The notes: generated by a model from the sequence alone, not told the origin. Shown: positions 51,860 to 62,483, counted from the first letter of the stretch. The stretch: 64,000 nt of DNA from Mycolicibacter longobardus (GCF_002102265.1 NZ_LQPG01000030.1:91774-155773); one strand, 5' to 3'. Program-made: numbers and translations.

Positions 51860-54800
51860 GTCATCGCCTCGGCGGCCGCTAAATGACCCTCAAACCCAAG
51901 TTCGGCAGCCAGCTCCCGGTAGCGGTCTGCGAAACCCCGGTAGCCGCCGGCATCGCCTCGCGCCTGGGCCAACAACGCCCGAAGCCGCAGCAGGGTGAGG
52001 TCACGCAACACGAAGTCATCGGGCAGCGGAGCGGCCGCCAGCCTGTCGATGACACCTTGGGCTTCGTCGAGATCGCCGCTGTGACCGCGCTCAACCAATA
52101 GGGTGCCCAGCACTCCGGTCGCCGTGGTGCAGTACCCGAGCTGTCCGGCAGCAAAGCTGTTGTCGAGCGCGCCGCGAACCAACGGTATCGCCTGATCGTG
52201 ATCCCCTCGCCTGCCCAAAGCCAGCCCCGTCCAGGTGTCGGCGACGCGAAGCTCTGACAACGAGAATCGGCCCTGTGCGCACATCTCGCGGAACTGCGCC
52301 AGCAGCTCGAGCGCCCGCTCGTCATCCGGTGGGTCCTGGTGCAGCAGGGCGGTTATCTGGCACCGTCTGGCTATGCCGAGAGTGGTGTCATCTGCGGATC
52401 TCTCCGCCACACTCAGCGCTTGATCGATTTCCCACCGCACGTTGTCGTCGACCGACAGCGCCCCGCCCAGAATCGCCAAGCTGTAGGTAAACGCGACGCA
52501 GATGGCGTATGACAGCGGGTCGGCGCTGCGCGCCTCCGCGATGGCACGGTCGAAGTCTTCCCGCCACCCGTCACGGCCCAATGTCCACCGAGCCAAGCCC
52601 CTGGCCGCCCAGGCGAGCGCCAGCGGTGACCCGACAACGAAATTCCCTTTGGTGGGGTCGCCGTCGGCGAGGTCGATGACTTGTTGCGACCACCGCAGAA
52701 CATCTGTCATCTCGCCGGTGCCGATCTTGGCTACCATCCCTGTCCAAGCCAATCCAACGATCAGCATCGGATCGCCGATCGACTCGAGGAGTGCCATCTG
52801 TTCGGATGCCGCCTGCGATGCGGCGCGGATCCGGTCGTGAAAATAATGTTCACCGACCAGCCCGGCCATCGCCACGGCCAGTGATGCCTTGTCGCCAGCA
52901 GCCGAACACAACTGTTGCAGTTCATCGAATCTGGCTCCGCCGACAGCGATTCCGCTGCGGAACCCGCTGGCGCAGATAAGCGTTCTCGGAGCGATGCGCA
53001 TCGCCTGTCGGTCCGGACCATCCTCGGCCAACGCATCAGCTATCAGGCGGGCCCGCTCCCAACTCGCCTGCGCCGCAGAGATATCGCGATTGGTCGACCA
53101 GGCGCCGGCTCGCATATGCCAGGCATATGCGGCACGCGAGTCACCGGCGGCTTCCAGATGCTCGGCGATCAAGGCGGCGTTGGCATCGGCGGCGGCGGGG
53201 TCATGCGCTTCGATGACAGCTCCCAGACGCCGGTGCAGGACGGCGCGGTCGGCCTTGAGCTGCGACTCGTATGCGACGGTGCGGACCAGGGGGTGATGGA
53301 AGGCGTACTCGGCGCGCGGAGTGAACCTGACCTGTTCGATCAACTCGGTCTGCACAAGCTCATCGAACAACGGGTCGATTCCCAGATCGGTCAACAACTC
53401 CGCGCCGAACTGGGATCCGATGACCGACGCCGCGCGCAGTGTCTGCTTGGCGGCCGGTGCCAGCCGGTCGATCCGGGCGGCAATGGTGGCCTGCAAAGTG
53501 GCAGGCACGCTGACCGCCTCGGGCGCCTCGCGAAGCCGGTAGCCGCCGCGCGGTCCCTGCAACACTCCCCGTTCGGCGAGATCACGCACGATCTCCTGGG
53601 CGAAGAACGGATTACCAGCGGTGCGCTCGGCGATCACGCCGACCAGCGGGACAACCGATGAATCCCGGCCGAGCAACTCGGTGATCAACACAGCCGATTC
53701 CGAATCGGGCAGCGGGGCAAGGGATATCTTCTGTGCACCGGCCAGCCGGGACAACGCGCCACGGTATTCGGGGCGGTACGTGATCACCACCAACGATCGG
53801 GTACGCGGGATCACCGCCATGAAGTCGGCCAGCATCGACTCGCTGACGTCGTCGATCCAATGCGCGTCCTCGATGACATAGACCCGCGGCGACGTCCGGG
53901 CCAGCGCCGTCGTACCGACCAGTGCGGTCAACCGCCGCCGCCGTGCGTCCGGTGCGATCTGCATCGGGTTGACGCCGGGATCGGCTATGCCCAGCAGATC
54001 GTCGAACAGCAACAGATCCTGCTCATCGGCATCGACGAATCTGGCTCGCAACTCCTGCCGAGCGGCGCTGCGGTCCAGATCGGCCACCCCGGTGGCCGCG
54101 CGCAACAGCGCCGCGACGACGTGGAACGGAATGTCCCTGGCGTGCGCCTCACACACCGCGGTCACCACCTCGACACCACGGCCTGCCGCGATAGCACCGA
54201 CTTCACGGGCCAGGCGGCTCTTGCCGATCCCGGGCGGCCCGACCACACCGACCACCCCACCGGCGCCGTCGACGGCGCGTTCCAGCATCCCCGCCACGGC
54301 CGTCATCTCCCAGCGCCGGCCAACCAGCCTCGATTCGGCGCGCCCGCACACACCGGAATCCCGCGCCAACCCGAGCAGCCGGCGCACCCGCACCGGCTCG
54401 ACGGCGCCTTTGATACGCACCAGCTCCGGCTCACCCAGCACGGCAACGTCTTCGACCAACCTCGCCGTGGACGCGCTGAGCATCACCCCGCCGGGTGGTG
54501 CCACCGACTCCATCCGCTGCGCCATCCCGACCTGCTCGCCGATCGCGGTGTAGCTACCCGGTCCCGACCCGATCTCACCGGCGACCACCTCACCCGAGTT
54601 CAAACCAATCCGCAGCTGCAGTGCAACGTCCTGCACCGCCTGAATCTCCAACGCCGCCAGGCACCCCCGATACGCGTGGTCCTCCAACGACACCGGAGCC
54701 CCGAACACCGCCATGATCCCGTCACCGGTGAACTTGTCCAACGTCCCGCCGTAGCGCCGCACCACCGCCGCGCACCGGTCGAACAATTGCGCCATGATCT

Positions 54801-54990
54801 CGCGCAGCCGCTCGGCGCCCACCGCCGCCGCGATGTCCATCGAATGCACCACGTCGGCGAACAACACCGTCACCTGCTTGAATTCAGCCGGTGCCGCGGC
54901 AACCGTGATCGGCGAACCGCACGAGTGACAGAACTGTGCGTTCGCCAGTAGTTCCGTGCCGCACGTGCGGCACGTAGTTGCCGTTCTCAT
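51856..54990 (-). CDS. Zinc-ribbon class III cyclase/STAND ATPase/TPR protein, paralogue
   Basis: The 1044-residue protein has the same architecture as its downstream neighbour: zinc ribbon (Cys7, Cys10, Cys21, Cys24), cyclase domain (Asp46, Asp90, Lys86), ATPase (GPPGIGKSRLAREV, IEDAHWIDDV) and TPR-like C terminus. Many blocks are nearly identical to those of the neighbour, indicating a recent tandem duplication. The VNxAAR Asn is again Gly (VGMAQR). First gene of the operon, transcribed away from the NAD-epimerase gene. The two are probably a sensor pair feeding the LuxR-type protein; this is inferred. Confidence 0.85.
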   Translation of the reverse strand: MRTATTCRTCGTELLANAQFCHSCGSPITVAAAPAEFKQVTVLFADVVHSMDIAAAVGAERLREIMAQLFDRCAAVVRRYGGTLDKFTGDGIMAVFGAPVSLEDHAYRGCLAALEIQAVQDVALQLRIGLNSGEVVAGEIGSGPGSYTAIGEQVGMAQRMESVAPPGGVMLSASTARLVEDVAVLGEPELVRIKGAVEPVRVRRLLGLARDSGVCGRAESRLVGRRWEMTAVAGMLERAVDGAGGVVGVVGPPGIGKSRLAREVGAIAAGRGVEVVTAVCEAHARDIPFHVVAALLRAATGVADLDRSAARQELRARFVDADEQDLLLFDDLLGIADPGVNPMQIAPDARRRRLTALVGTTALARTSPRVYVIEDAHWIDDVSESMLADFMAVIPRTRSLVVITYRPEYRGALSRLAGAQKISLAPLPDSESAVLITELLGRDSSVVPLVGVIAERTAGNPFFAQEIVRDLAERGVLQGPRGGYRLREAPEAVSVPATLQATIAARIDRLAPAAKQTLRAASVIGSQFGAELLTDLGIDPLFDELVQTELIEQVRFTPRAEYAFHHPLVRTVAYESQLKADRAVLHRRLGAVIEAHDPAAADANAALIAEHLEAAGDSRAAYAWHMRAGAWSTNRDISAAQASWERARLIADALAEDGPDRQAMRIAPRTLICASGFRSGIAVGGARFDELQQLCSAAGDKASLAVAMAGLVGEHYFHDRIRAASQAASEQMALLESIGDPMLIVGLAWTGMVAKIGTGEMTDVLRWSQQVIDLADGDPTKGNFVVGSPLALAWAARGLARWTLGRDGWREDFDRAIAEARSADPLSYAICVAFTYSLAILGGALSVDDNVRWEIDQALSVAERSADDTTLGIARRCQITALLHQDPPDDERALELLAQFREMCAQGRFSLSELRVADTWTGLALGRRGDHDQAIPLVRGALDNSFAAGQLGYCTTATGVLGTLLVERGHSGDLDEAQGVIDRLAAAPLPDDFVLRDLTLLRLRALLAQARGDAGGYRGFADRYRELAAELGFEGHLAAAEAMT

Positions 54991-55165
54991 CCCGACGCTG
55001 CCGATCCGCGAGACCCACTCGCTCGGGCCAAGAATAAGCTTTTCTGCTGCTAGTTGAGCTTTTTTGCGTGATCGTCACCGCGGCCGGGCCATGAGCCAGT
55101 TTGTTCCGAACGGCTATGCAGACCACGCTTTCACGGCAAGATCGCGCTAGTTGAGGAGGTACTCG

Positions 55166-56230
55166 GTGGAAACGGTTCTGGTCACCGGCGCATTCGGTCT
55201 GGTCGGTTCGGCGGTGGTGCGACAGTTGGCGGCCGACGGACGGCCCGTTGTCGCGACCGACCTCGACATTCCGGCCAACCGCAAGGCCGTTGCCGCCCTG
55301 CCCGCGTCGGTGCAGGTGCGCTACGCCGACCTGACCGATGCCGCGGCGGTCGACGCCCTGGTCGGATCCGTTCGGCCCCGGGCGATCATTCACCTGGCCG
55401 CGGTGATCCCGCCGTTCATCTACACGCGCCGTGACCTGGCACAAAAGGTCAATGTCGATGCCACCAGGCACCTGCTGGCGGCGGCGGCCCAGCCGGAACC
55501 GTCGAGCCTCGCCAAACCGCCGCGCTTCGTGCTGGCCTCCAGCATCGCGGTGTACGGGTCACGCAACCCGTACACGGTCTCCGGCGTCCTGACCGCCGAC
55601 ACCCCGACCAAGCCGGCAGACGTCTACGGCGACCACAAAGTTCAGGCCGAGCAGCTGGTTCGAGACTCCGAGTTGGACTGGGTGATCCTGCGGCTGGGCG
55701 GGGTGCTCACCGTCGACCCGGGCTCCTACATGAAGCTCGACAACCTGTATTTCGAGCAACTGCTCCCCACCGACGGCCGGTTGCAGACCGTCGACGTCCG
55801 CGACGTCGCGTCCGCATTCGTCGCGGCCACCACCGCACCCGTCGTCGGTGAGACCCTGTTGATCGGCGGCGACGACACGCACCGTCAGGTCCAGGGCGCC
55901 GTCGCCCCGGCCATGGCCGCCGCGATGGGCTTGGTCAACGGTCTGCCCCCCGGGTTGCCGGGCAACCCCGACCGCGACGAGGACTGGTTCAACACCGACT
56001 GGATGGATTCCCGTCGCGCCCAGGAGGCACTGGGCTTCCAGCACCACTCGTGGCCCGACATGCTGGCCGAGACGGCGGCGCGGACCGGCGTACAGCGGTA
56101 CTTTTTGCGCATGGTCGCGCCACTGGCCCGGGTCGTGCTGCGGATGCGCGCCCCCTACCACCGCACCGGCAGGACGTTCGCAGACCCGTGGGGAGCCATC
56201 GCCGACAAGTGGAACGACCCACGCCCGTGA
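55166..56230 (+). CDS. NAD-dependent epimerase/dehydratase
   Basis: The 354-residue extended SDR has TGAFGLVG (about 7-14), a catalytic YGDHK motif (Tyr and Lys) and the C-terminal substrate-binding region LIGGDDTHRQVQ. The start is GTG 55166, preceded by GAGGAGG. Its 3' end overlaps the membrane transporter by 4 bp (GTGA). A sugar-nucleotide or lipid substrate is likely, but none can be named. Confidence 0.82.
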   Translation: METVLVTGAFGLVGSAVVRQLAADGRPVVATDLDIPANRKAVAALPASVQVRYADLTDAAAVDALVGSVRPRAIIHLAAVIPPFIYTRRDLAQKVNVDATRHLLAAAAQPEPSSLAKPPRFVLASSIAVYGSRNPYTVSGVLTADTPTKPADVYGDHKVQAEQLVRDSELDWVILRLGGVLTVDPGSYMKLDNLYFEQLLPTDGRLQTVDVRDVASAFVAATTAPVVGETLLIGGDDTHRQVQGAVAPAMAAAMGLVNGLPPGLPGNPDRDEDWFNTDWMDSRRAQEALGFQHHSWPDMLAETAARTGVQRYFLRMVAPLARVVLRMRAPYHRTGRTFADPWGAIADKWNDPRP

Positions 56231-57387
56231 ACCAGGACTTCACCCTCAACCAACGACGCGCCCTGGCGGTGTTCACCGTCATCGCGCTGGCATTCGGCGC
56301 CTACTTCCTACGCACCTACTTCGTGCTGATCGTGGTGGCCGCGGTGGGCGCCTACCTGTTCACCCCGCTGTTCCGCGCGCTCTGCCGACGGGTGCCTACC
56401 GGCCTGGCGGCCACCGGGACGCTGTTGGCCGCGCTGATCGCCGTGATCGTCCCGGTCAGCCTGTCGGTCTTCTTGGCCGTTGTGCAGATCTCCCGCACCG
56501 CCGGCGACGTGGCGGAGTGGGTGCAGGCCGCCGACCCCACTGCGCTGGGTGACAAGGCGCTGAAGTTCGCCAACGGCCTGCTGGCCCGAGTGCCGTTCGT
56601 GCACGTGGAATTGACCATGGACTCACTGCGTGAGGCGATGGTGAACGTGGCACAGAAGGGCGGCGAGCTGCTGCTGCATGTGCTGCAGGGCGCTGTGGGT
56701 GGTGTGGTCGGCGCGATCACCTCGGCGATCATCTTTCTCTACGTGTTCCTCGCGCTGTTGACCCACCGCGAGGAGGTTCAGACCCTGATCCGCCAGCTCA
56801 ACCCGCTCGGCCCCGAGGTCACCGACCTTTATCTGGCCAAGATGGGTTCGATGGTGCGCGGCACCGTCGGCGGGCAGTTCGTCATCGCGTTCTGTCAGGG
56901 AGTGGCCGGCGCCGCGTCCATCTACATCGCCGGGTTTCACCAGGCGTTCTTCATCTTCGCGATCCTGCTGACCGCACTGTCGATCATCCCGCTCGGCGGG
57001 GGCATCGTGACCATGCCGTTCGGCATCGGCATGGCGCTGTTCGGCAACGTCGCCGGCGGATTGTTCGTGTTCTTCTTCCACCTGATCGTGGTGACCAACA
57101 TCGACAACTTCCTGCGCCCGATGCTGGTGCCACGCGACGCCCGGCTCAATTCGGCGCTGATGCTGCTGGCCGTCTTCGCCGGGATCGGCATGTTCGGTTT
57201 CTGGGGCATCGTGATCGGGCCGGTGCTGATGATCATCATCGTCACCACCATCGACGTCTACCTGGCCGTCTACCACGGTGTGGAGTTGCAGACCCACGAC
57301 GACGAGCCGAAGGCGCGGCGGCGAATCCCACTGCCGCGCATTCTCGCCCGCTACTTGCCGGGACGCGCCGAGCAGGCGGCGCAGTAG
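56227..57387 (+). CDS. AI-2E family transporter-type membrane protein
   Basis: The 386-residue protein has about eight transmembrane helices in the AI-2E (PerM/TqsA) pattern: paired N-terminal helices, a soluble loop with ELTMDSLREAMVNVAQKG, then FIFAILLTALSIIPLGGGIV, NIDNFLRPMLVPRDARLNSALMLLAVFAGI and GFWGIVIGPVLMIII. Some family members export autoinducer-2 or act as Na+/H+ antiporters. It corresponds to Rv1101c (memory). Starts at GTG 56227, overlapping the epimerase stop. Substrate unknown. Confidence 0.88.
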   Translation: MNQDFTLNQRRALAVFTVIALAFGAYFLRTYFVLIVVAAVGAYLFTPLFRALCRRVPTGLAATGTLLAALIAVIVPVSLSVFLAVVQISRTAGDVAEWVQAADPTALGDKALKFANGLLARVPFVHVELTMDSLREAMVNVAQKGGELLLHVLQGAVGGVVGAITSAIIFLYVFLALLTHREEVQTLIRQLNPLGPEVTDLYLAKMGSMVRGTVGGQFVIAFCQGVAGAASIYIAGFHQAFFIFAILLTALSIIPLGGGIVTMPFGIGMALFGNVAGGLFVFFFHLIVVTNIDNFLRPMLVPRDARLNSALMLLAVFAGIGMFGFWGIVIGPVLMIIIVTTIDVYLAVYHGVELQTHDDEPKARRRIPLPRILARYLPGRAEQAAQ

Positions 57388-57391
57388 TCCC

Positions 57392-58021
57392 CTACCGGGT
57401 CGCCGGCAGCGGTGCCTGCGATTGGGTAGCCGCCGCCAGAACCCGGAACAGCTCAGGCCCGCCCGCGCCGGTGATCGCGAGCTGGGCCGCGCCGGCCTTG
57501 GCCGCCAGCCGGGTGGTCCACACCGGGTCGCCGTCGCCTTGGTACACCACCCAGCGAGTGCCGTCGACGTCCTCGGTACCGGTCGGGTGCAGACCGGGCT
57601 GAATCGCGGCGACCAGGGCGACCTCATCGGCGTTGCTCTGGGTCAGGCTGACATACCTGCCGGTCGGGCCGAGGTAGCCGACCCGGGAGGTCACCGCACG
57701 CAGTCGCTGGCCCGACGGGCCGGTCCGCCCGTCGGTGATGCTGCCGCGGCTGCCGGAGTTGGGCTGCCAGCCTTCGGGCAACTGCGGCAACCGGACCGGG
57801 AAGCCCAGTGTCTGCGCATCCGCGTTCAGCGCGGCGACGGCGTCGTAAGTCGGCGCCGGTCCCGCGGTGATTCCGCCCGGCCGGAACGAGCACGTCCCGG
57901 CCAGACCGGCCAGCGCGACGCAGGCCAGCACCAACGGCACGAGCGACCAGAACATGTCGCGGCCGTCCTGCAACAGGCGCGGTTTGGCCGGCTTGGGCGT
58001 CGGCTGAGGCTCAGAGGTCAC
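57392..58021 (-). CDS. DUF4245 family membrane-anchored protein
   Basis: The 209-residue protein from GTG 58021 has one N-terminal transmembrane helix (WSLVPLVLACVALAGLAGTCSF) after a proline-rich cytoplasmic start, and an extracytoplasmic domain with PQLPEGWQPNSGSRG, GYLGPTGRYVSLTQSNAD and GTRWVVYQGDGDP, matching mycobacterial DUF4245. Family role unknown. It is divergent from glpX, the usual arrangement (Rv1100/Rv1099c in M. tuberculosis, memory). Confidence 0.85.
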   Translation of the reverse strand: MTSEPQPTPKPAKPRLLQDGRDMFWSLVPLVLACVALAGLAGTCSFRPGGITAGPAPTYDAVAALNADAQTLGFPVRLPQLPEGWQPNSGSRGSITDGRTGPSGQRLRAVTSRVGYLGPTGRYVSLTQSNADEVALVAAIQPGLHPTGTEDVDGTRWVVYQGDGDPVWTTRLAAKAGAAQLAITGAGGPELFRVLAAATQSQAPLPATR

Positions 58022-58076
58022 GCTGCCAGTATCCCAGCTGGGTAGTGCCGATCCGGCTCTGGGAGAATGATCAGCC

Positions 58077-59117
58077 GTGACTGGCATGACGGGACCATCT
58101 CGACGGGAAGCCCCAGACCGCAACCTGGCCTTGGAGCTGGTGCGGGTGACCGAGGCCGGCGCCATGGCCGCCGGCCGGTGGGTGGGCCGCGGAGACAAGG
58201 AAGGCGGCGACGGCGCCGCCGTCGACGCCATGCGCGAACTGGTGAACTCGGTGTCGATGCGCGGCGTGGTGGTGATCGGCGAGGGCGAGAAGGACCACGC
58301 TCCGATGCTCTACAACGGCGAAGAGGTCGGCAACGGCGACGGCCCGGACTGCGACTTCGCCGTCGACCCCATCGACGGCACCACCCTGATGAGCAAGGGC
58401 ATGCCCAACGCCATCTCGGTGCTGGCGGTGGCCGAACGCGGCGCGATGTTCGACCCGTCGGCGGTGTTCTACATGAACAAGATCGCCGTCGGCCCCGAGG
58501 CCGCTGACGTACTGGACATCACCAAGCCGATCGCCGACAACGTCAACGCGGTGGCCAAGGTCAAGGGCCTGTCCCCCCGGGACATGACCGTGTGCATCCT
58601 GGACCGGCCCCGGCACCGTCAACTCATTCACGATGTGCGCGCCACCGGCGCGCGGATCCGGCTGATCACCGACGGCGACGTGGCCGGCGCCATCTCGGCG
58701 TGCCGGCCCGACTCGGGCACCGACATGCTCGCCGGGATCGGGGGAACCCCGGAGGGCATCATCGCCGCCGCCGCGATCCGCTGCATGGGCGGCGCGATCC
58801 AGGCCCAGTTGGCGCCGACCGACGACGCCGAGCGGCAACGAGCCCTCGATGCCGGTTACGACCTGGATGAAGTGCTGACCACCGAGCACCTGGTCTCCGG
58901 CGAGAACGTGTTCTTCTGCGCCACCGGGGTCACCGACGGCGACCTGCTCACGGGCGTGCGCTACTACCCCGGCGGCTGCACCACCCAGTCGATCGTGATG
59001 CGCTCCAAGTCCGGCACCGTCCGGATGATCGAGGCGTACCACCGGCTGTCGAAGCTCAACGAGTATTCGGCGGTCGACTTCACCGGCGACGCCCACGCCG
59101 CCTATCCCCTGCCCTGA
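58077..59117 (+). CDS. glpX: Fructose-1,6-bisphosphatase class II
   Basis: The 346-residue GlpX-type enzyme dephosphorylates fructose-1,6-bisphosphate in gluconeogenesis. Visible motifs are [18 protein letters not shown], the metal-binding [17 protein letters not shown], and [18 protein letters not shown]. The start is GTG 58077. It is the main FBPase of mycobacteria. Followed after 24 bp by fum, a conserved pair that links gluconeogenesis to the TCA cycle. Confidence 0.97.
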   Translation: MTGMTGPSRREAPDRNLALELVRVTEAGAMAAGRWVGRGDKEGGDGAAVDAMRELVNSVSMRGVVVIGEGEKDHAPMLYNGEEVGNGDGPDCDFAVDPIDGTTLMSKGMPNAISVLAVAERGAMFDPSAVFYMNKIAVGPEAADVLDITKPIADNVNAVAKVKGLSPRDMTVCILDRPRHRQLIHDVRATGARIRLITDGDVAGAISACRPDSGTDMLAGIGGTPEGIIAAAAIRCMGGAIQAQLAPTDDAERQRALDAGYDLDEVLTTEHLVSGENVFFCATGVTDGDLLTGVRYYPGGCTTQSIVMRSKSGTVRMIEAYHRLSKLNEYSAVDFTGDAHAAYPLP

Positions 59118-59141
59118 CCGTCAACCGAGGACTTAGAACCT

Positions 59142-60539
59142 ATGAGCGAGATCGAATACCGCATCGAACACGACACCATGGGCGAGGTCCGGGTGCCGGT
59201 GACCGCGCTGTGGCGCGCGCAGACCCAGCGCGCCGTCGAGAACTTCCCGATCTCCGGGCGCGGCCTGGAGCGCACTCAGATCCGGGCACTGGGCCTGCTC
59301 AAGAGCGCCTGCGCGCAGGTGAACGCCGACCTGGGCCTGCTGGACCCGGAGAAGGCCGCGGCGATCAAGGCCGCTGCCGCCGAGATCGCCGACGGCAAGC
59401 ACGACGACCAGTTCCCCATCGATGTGTTCCAGACCGGTTCGGGTACCAGCTCGAACATGAACACCAACGAGGTGATCGCCTCGATCGCCGCCGCCAACGG
59501 TGTCACGGTGCACCCCAACGACGATGTGAACATGTCGCAGTCGTCCAACGACACCTTCCCGACCGCCACCCACATCGCGGCCACCGAAGCCGCGGTGCGC
59601 CACCTGATTCCGGCCCTGCAGGTGCTGCATGACGCGCTGGCCGACAAGGCCGCGCAGTGGCGCACCGTGGTGAAGTCGGGCCGCACCCACCTGATGGACG
59701 CCGTCCCGGTGACGCTGGGTCAGGAGTTCTCCGGTTACGCCCGCCAGATCGCCGCCGGGATCGAACGCGTACAGGCCACGCTGCCCCGCCTCGGTGAGCT
59801 GGCGATCGGCGGCACCGCCGTCGGCACCGGCCTGAACGCCCCGGAAGGCTTCGGCGCCAAGGTGGTCGAGGTGCTGGTCGCCGAGACCGGGATCACCGAG
59901 CTGCGCACCGCGGCGAACTCGTTCGAAGCCCAGGCGGCGCGCGACGGCCTGGTCGAGGCGTCGGGGGCGCTGCGCACCATCGCGGTGTCGCTCACCAAGA
60001 TCGCCAACGACATCCGCTGGATGGGGTCGGGTCCGTTGACCGGGCTGGCCGAGATTCAGCTGCCCGACCTGCAGCCGGGCAGCTCGATCATGCCGGGCAA
60101 GGTGAACCCCGTTCTGCCCGAGGCGGTCACCCAGGTCGCCGCGCAGGTGATCGGCAATGACGCGGCGATCGCCTGGGGCGGCGGCAACGGCGCCTTCGAG
60201 CTCAACGTCTACATCCCGATGATGGCCCGCAACATGCTGGAGTCCTTCAAGCTGCTGACCAACGTCTCGAAGCTGTTCGCCGAGCGCTGCATCGTCGGAC
60301 TGGTCGCCAATGAGGAACACCTGCGGGAGCTGGCCGAGTCCAGCCCGTCGATCGTGACGCCGCTGAACTCCGCGATCGGCTACGAGGAGGCCGCCGCGGT
60401 GGCCAAGCAGGCCCTCAAGGAGCGCAAGACCATTCGCCAGACCGTGATCGACCGCGGTCTGATCGGTGAGAAGCTGTCGGAGGCGGAGCTGGACCAGCGA
60501 CTCGATGTGCTGGCGATGGCCAAGGTGGACAAGGGCTGA
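59142..60539 (+). CDS. fum: Fumarate hydratase class II
   Basis: The 465-residue class II fumarase interconverts fumarate and malate as a tetramer, without Fe-S cluster. It has [17 protein letters not shown], the catalytic loop [12 protein letters not shown], and [21 protein letters not shown]. Directly downstream of glpX. Confidence 0.97.
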   Translation: MSEIEYRIEHDTMGEVRVPVTALWRAQTQRAVENFPISGRGLERTQIRALGLLKSACAQVNADLGLLDPEKAAAIKAAAAEIADGKHDDQFPIDVFQTGSGTSSNMNTNEVIASIAAANGVTVHPNDDVNMSQSSNDTFPTATHIAATEAAVRHLIPALQVLHDALADKAAQWRTVVKSGRTHLMDAVPVTLGQEFSGYARQIAAGIERVQATLPRLGELAIGGTAVGTGLNAPEGFGAKVVEVLVAETGITELRTAANSFEAQAARDGLVEASGALRTIAVSLTKIANDIRWMGSGPLTGLAEIQLPDLQPGSSIMPGKVNPVLPEAVTQVAAQVIGNDAAIAWGGGNGAFELNVYIPMMARNMLESFKLLTNVSKLFAERCIVGLVANEEHLRELAESSPSIVTPLNSAIGYEEAAAVAKQALKERKTIRQTVIDRGLIGEKLSEAELDQRLDVLAMAKVDKG

Positions 60540-60571
60540 GCACCGGGCGGGCCTGGCCCGCTGGATCGCCG

Positions 60572-61879
60572 GTGGGCCGGGCGACGATCACCAAGGTGAC
60601 TCGTCGTCTTGTCCCCTTCCTGGCGCTGCTCTACTTCGTCAACTACCTGGACCGGGTCAATATCGGCTTTGCCGGGCCCAACGGCATGAACGACGAACTC
60701 GGTTTGACCGCGACGATGTTCGGGTTCGTCTCGGGGATCTTCTTCTTCGGTTACCTGTTCCTGGAGATACCCAGCAACATCGCGCTGCACAGGTTCGGTG
60801 GCCGGCGCTGGCTGGCACGCATCATGTTGACCTGGGGAATCGTCAGCACCGCAATCGCTTTCGTTCCGAACGCACACACCCTGGCGGTGCTGCGGTTCCT
60901 GCTCGGGGTCGCCGAGGCGGGCTTCTTCCCCGGCATCATCCTGTATCTGACGTTCTGGTTTCCCGCCAAGCAGCGCGCACAGGCGGTGTCATTGTTCATG
61001 GTGGCGGTACCGGTGTCGACGGCTGTCGGCTCGACTTTGTCCGCGCTCATCATCAACTGGGGGCACGGTGTTTTCGGTCTGGCCGGGTGGCGTTTCATGT
61101 TCCTGGTCGAGGGGCTGCCCGCGATAGTTCTCGCGTTCGTGTGCTGGTTCTATCTGACCGACCGCCCTGCTCAGGCACGCTGGCTCGACGCCGACGAAAG
61201 GCAGTGGCTGGAAACGACATTGGCAGGCGAGCGCGCGGCGGCCGAGGCAGGTCGACCCTGGCCGCTGAAGAAGGCGCTGAGCCATCCCCGAATCCTGGCA
61301 CTGGCGTTCGTGTATTTCGGGATCGTCTACGGGTTGTATGCCGTCGGGTTCTTCCTGCCGACCATTGTCGCGGGGTTTCAGCAGCAGTACGGCAGTCACC
61401 TGAGCATCATCGGGCGCGGTTTGGTGACGGCCGTGCCCTACGCGGTGGCAGCCGTCGTGATGGTGGCGTGGGCGCGTCACGCGGACCGGACCGGAGAACG
61501 TGTCTGGCATGTGGCGATCCCCGCGATCGTCGGCGGGGTGAGCATTCCGGCGGCGCTGTACATGTCCAACCCGTATCTGGCGATGGTCGCGATCACGTTG
61601 ACCACCTGCTCCATCATGTGCGCCATGCCGGTGTTCTGGGCGCTGCCCTCGACGTTCCTGACCGGCGCGGCGGCGGCCGGGGGCATCGCCTTGATCAACT
61701 CACTGGGCAACATCAGCGGCTTCGGCGGCCCGTACGTCACCGGCTGGCTGACCGATCTGACCGGCGACGCCCACGCCGGACTGTGGGTGGTGGGGGCCTT
61801 CTTGCTGGCCTCAGCAGCAATGGCGATCCTTCTCGGTGCCACCCCGAAACCGGTACAGGACAGGCAAGTCGCGCCCTAG
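60572..61879 (+). CDS. MFS transporter, anion:cation symporter (ACS) family
   Basis: The 435-residue protein has twelve predicted helices and the ACS-family start LYFVNYLDRVNIGFA and RFLLGVAEAGFFPGIILYLTFWFP, as in phthalate, tartrate and glucarate transporters. It is expected to import an organic acid anion with protons in the cytoplasmic membrane. The GTG at 60572 lies 32 bp after fum, so co-transcription is possible, but functional linkage with fum is uncertain. Confidence 0.9.
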   Translation: MGRATITKVTRRLVPFLALLYFVNYLDRVNIGFAGPNGMNDELGLTATMFGFVSGIFFFGYLFLEIPSNIALHRFGGRRWLARIMLTWGIVSTAIAFVPNAHTLAVLRFLLGVAEAGFFPGIILYLTFWFPAKQRAQAVSLFMVAVPVSTAVGSTLSALIINWGHGVFGLAGWRFMFLVEGLPAIVLAFVCWFYLTDRPAQARWLDADERQWLETTLAGERAAAEAGRPWPLKKALSHPRILALAFVYFGIVYGLYAVGFFLPTIVAGFQQQYGSHLSIIGRGLVTAVPYAVAAVVMVAWARHADRTGERVWHVAIPAIVGGVSIPAALYMSNPYLAMVAITLTTCSIMCAMPVFWALPSTFLTGAAAAGGIALINSLGNISGFGGPYVTGWLTDLTGDAHAGLWVVGAFLLASAAMAILLGATPKPVQDRQVAP

Positions 61880-61882
61880 CGG

Positions 61883-62470
61883 CTACCAGACCAGCGGCGC
61901 CAAGAACTTCTTCGCGTAGGCACGAACCGCCGCCTCGTCGCGCGCGTCGAGCACCGACGTCGGCACCTGAGCGATCGAAGCGGCCAGTCGCACATGCAAT
62001 TCGGCGGCGGCCACCAGGTCTTCGTCGGGCATGGTGGCCCCGGCGGCACGCAGCGCCTTGGCCATAGCCGTCGACGCGCTGTCCAGGAACACCTCCGCTT
62101 CCTGGTACATCCCGGCCATCGTCGGCACACCGGCGTCCAGCCGGAGCAGTTTGCGCACCACCGGGTCGGTGGTGAGCAGCCGTAGCCCGGCGCAGAAAGC
62201 GGCCACCGCGGCATCCTGCGGCCCGGAGTCCACCGCGACCGTGCGCAGCTGGACCATGGCCTTGTCGAAGGCCCGCCGGCCCAGTTCGGTGATCAGCACT
62301 TCGCGAGTGGGGAACCGCCGGTACAGGGTGCTGCGGCTGACCCCCGCCTGGCGGGCGATGACATCAAGGCTGGCGCGCCCCACCCCCACCAGCCCGACTT
62401 CTTCGGCGGCCGCTTTGAGGATGGCCGCCTCTTGTTCGGCGGGGCTCGCGGTACTGCGTCGCGATGTCAT
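61883..62470 (-). CDS. TetR family transcriptional regulator
   Basis: The 195-residue protein has an N-terminal TetR helix-turn-helix (about 18-62, ASLDVIARQAGVSRSTLYRRFPTREVL) and a ligand-binding C-terminal domain. It starts 13 bp after the MpaB-type gene and is probably in the same operon. The palindrome at 63463-63489 is the likely operator. It converges with the MFS gene (3 bp apart). Confidence 0.88.
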   Translation of the reverse strand: MTSRRSTASPAEQEAAILKAAAEEVGLVGVGRASLDVIARQAGVSRSTLYRRFPTREVLITELGRRAFDKAMVQLRTVAVDSGPQDAAVAAFCAGLRLLTTDPVVRKLLRLDAGVPTMAGMYQEAEVFLDSASTAMAKALRAAGATMPDEDLVAAAELHVRLAASIAQVPTSVLDARDEAAVRAYAKKFLAPLVW

Positions 62471-62483
62471 CGGCACCAGCGTG

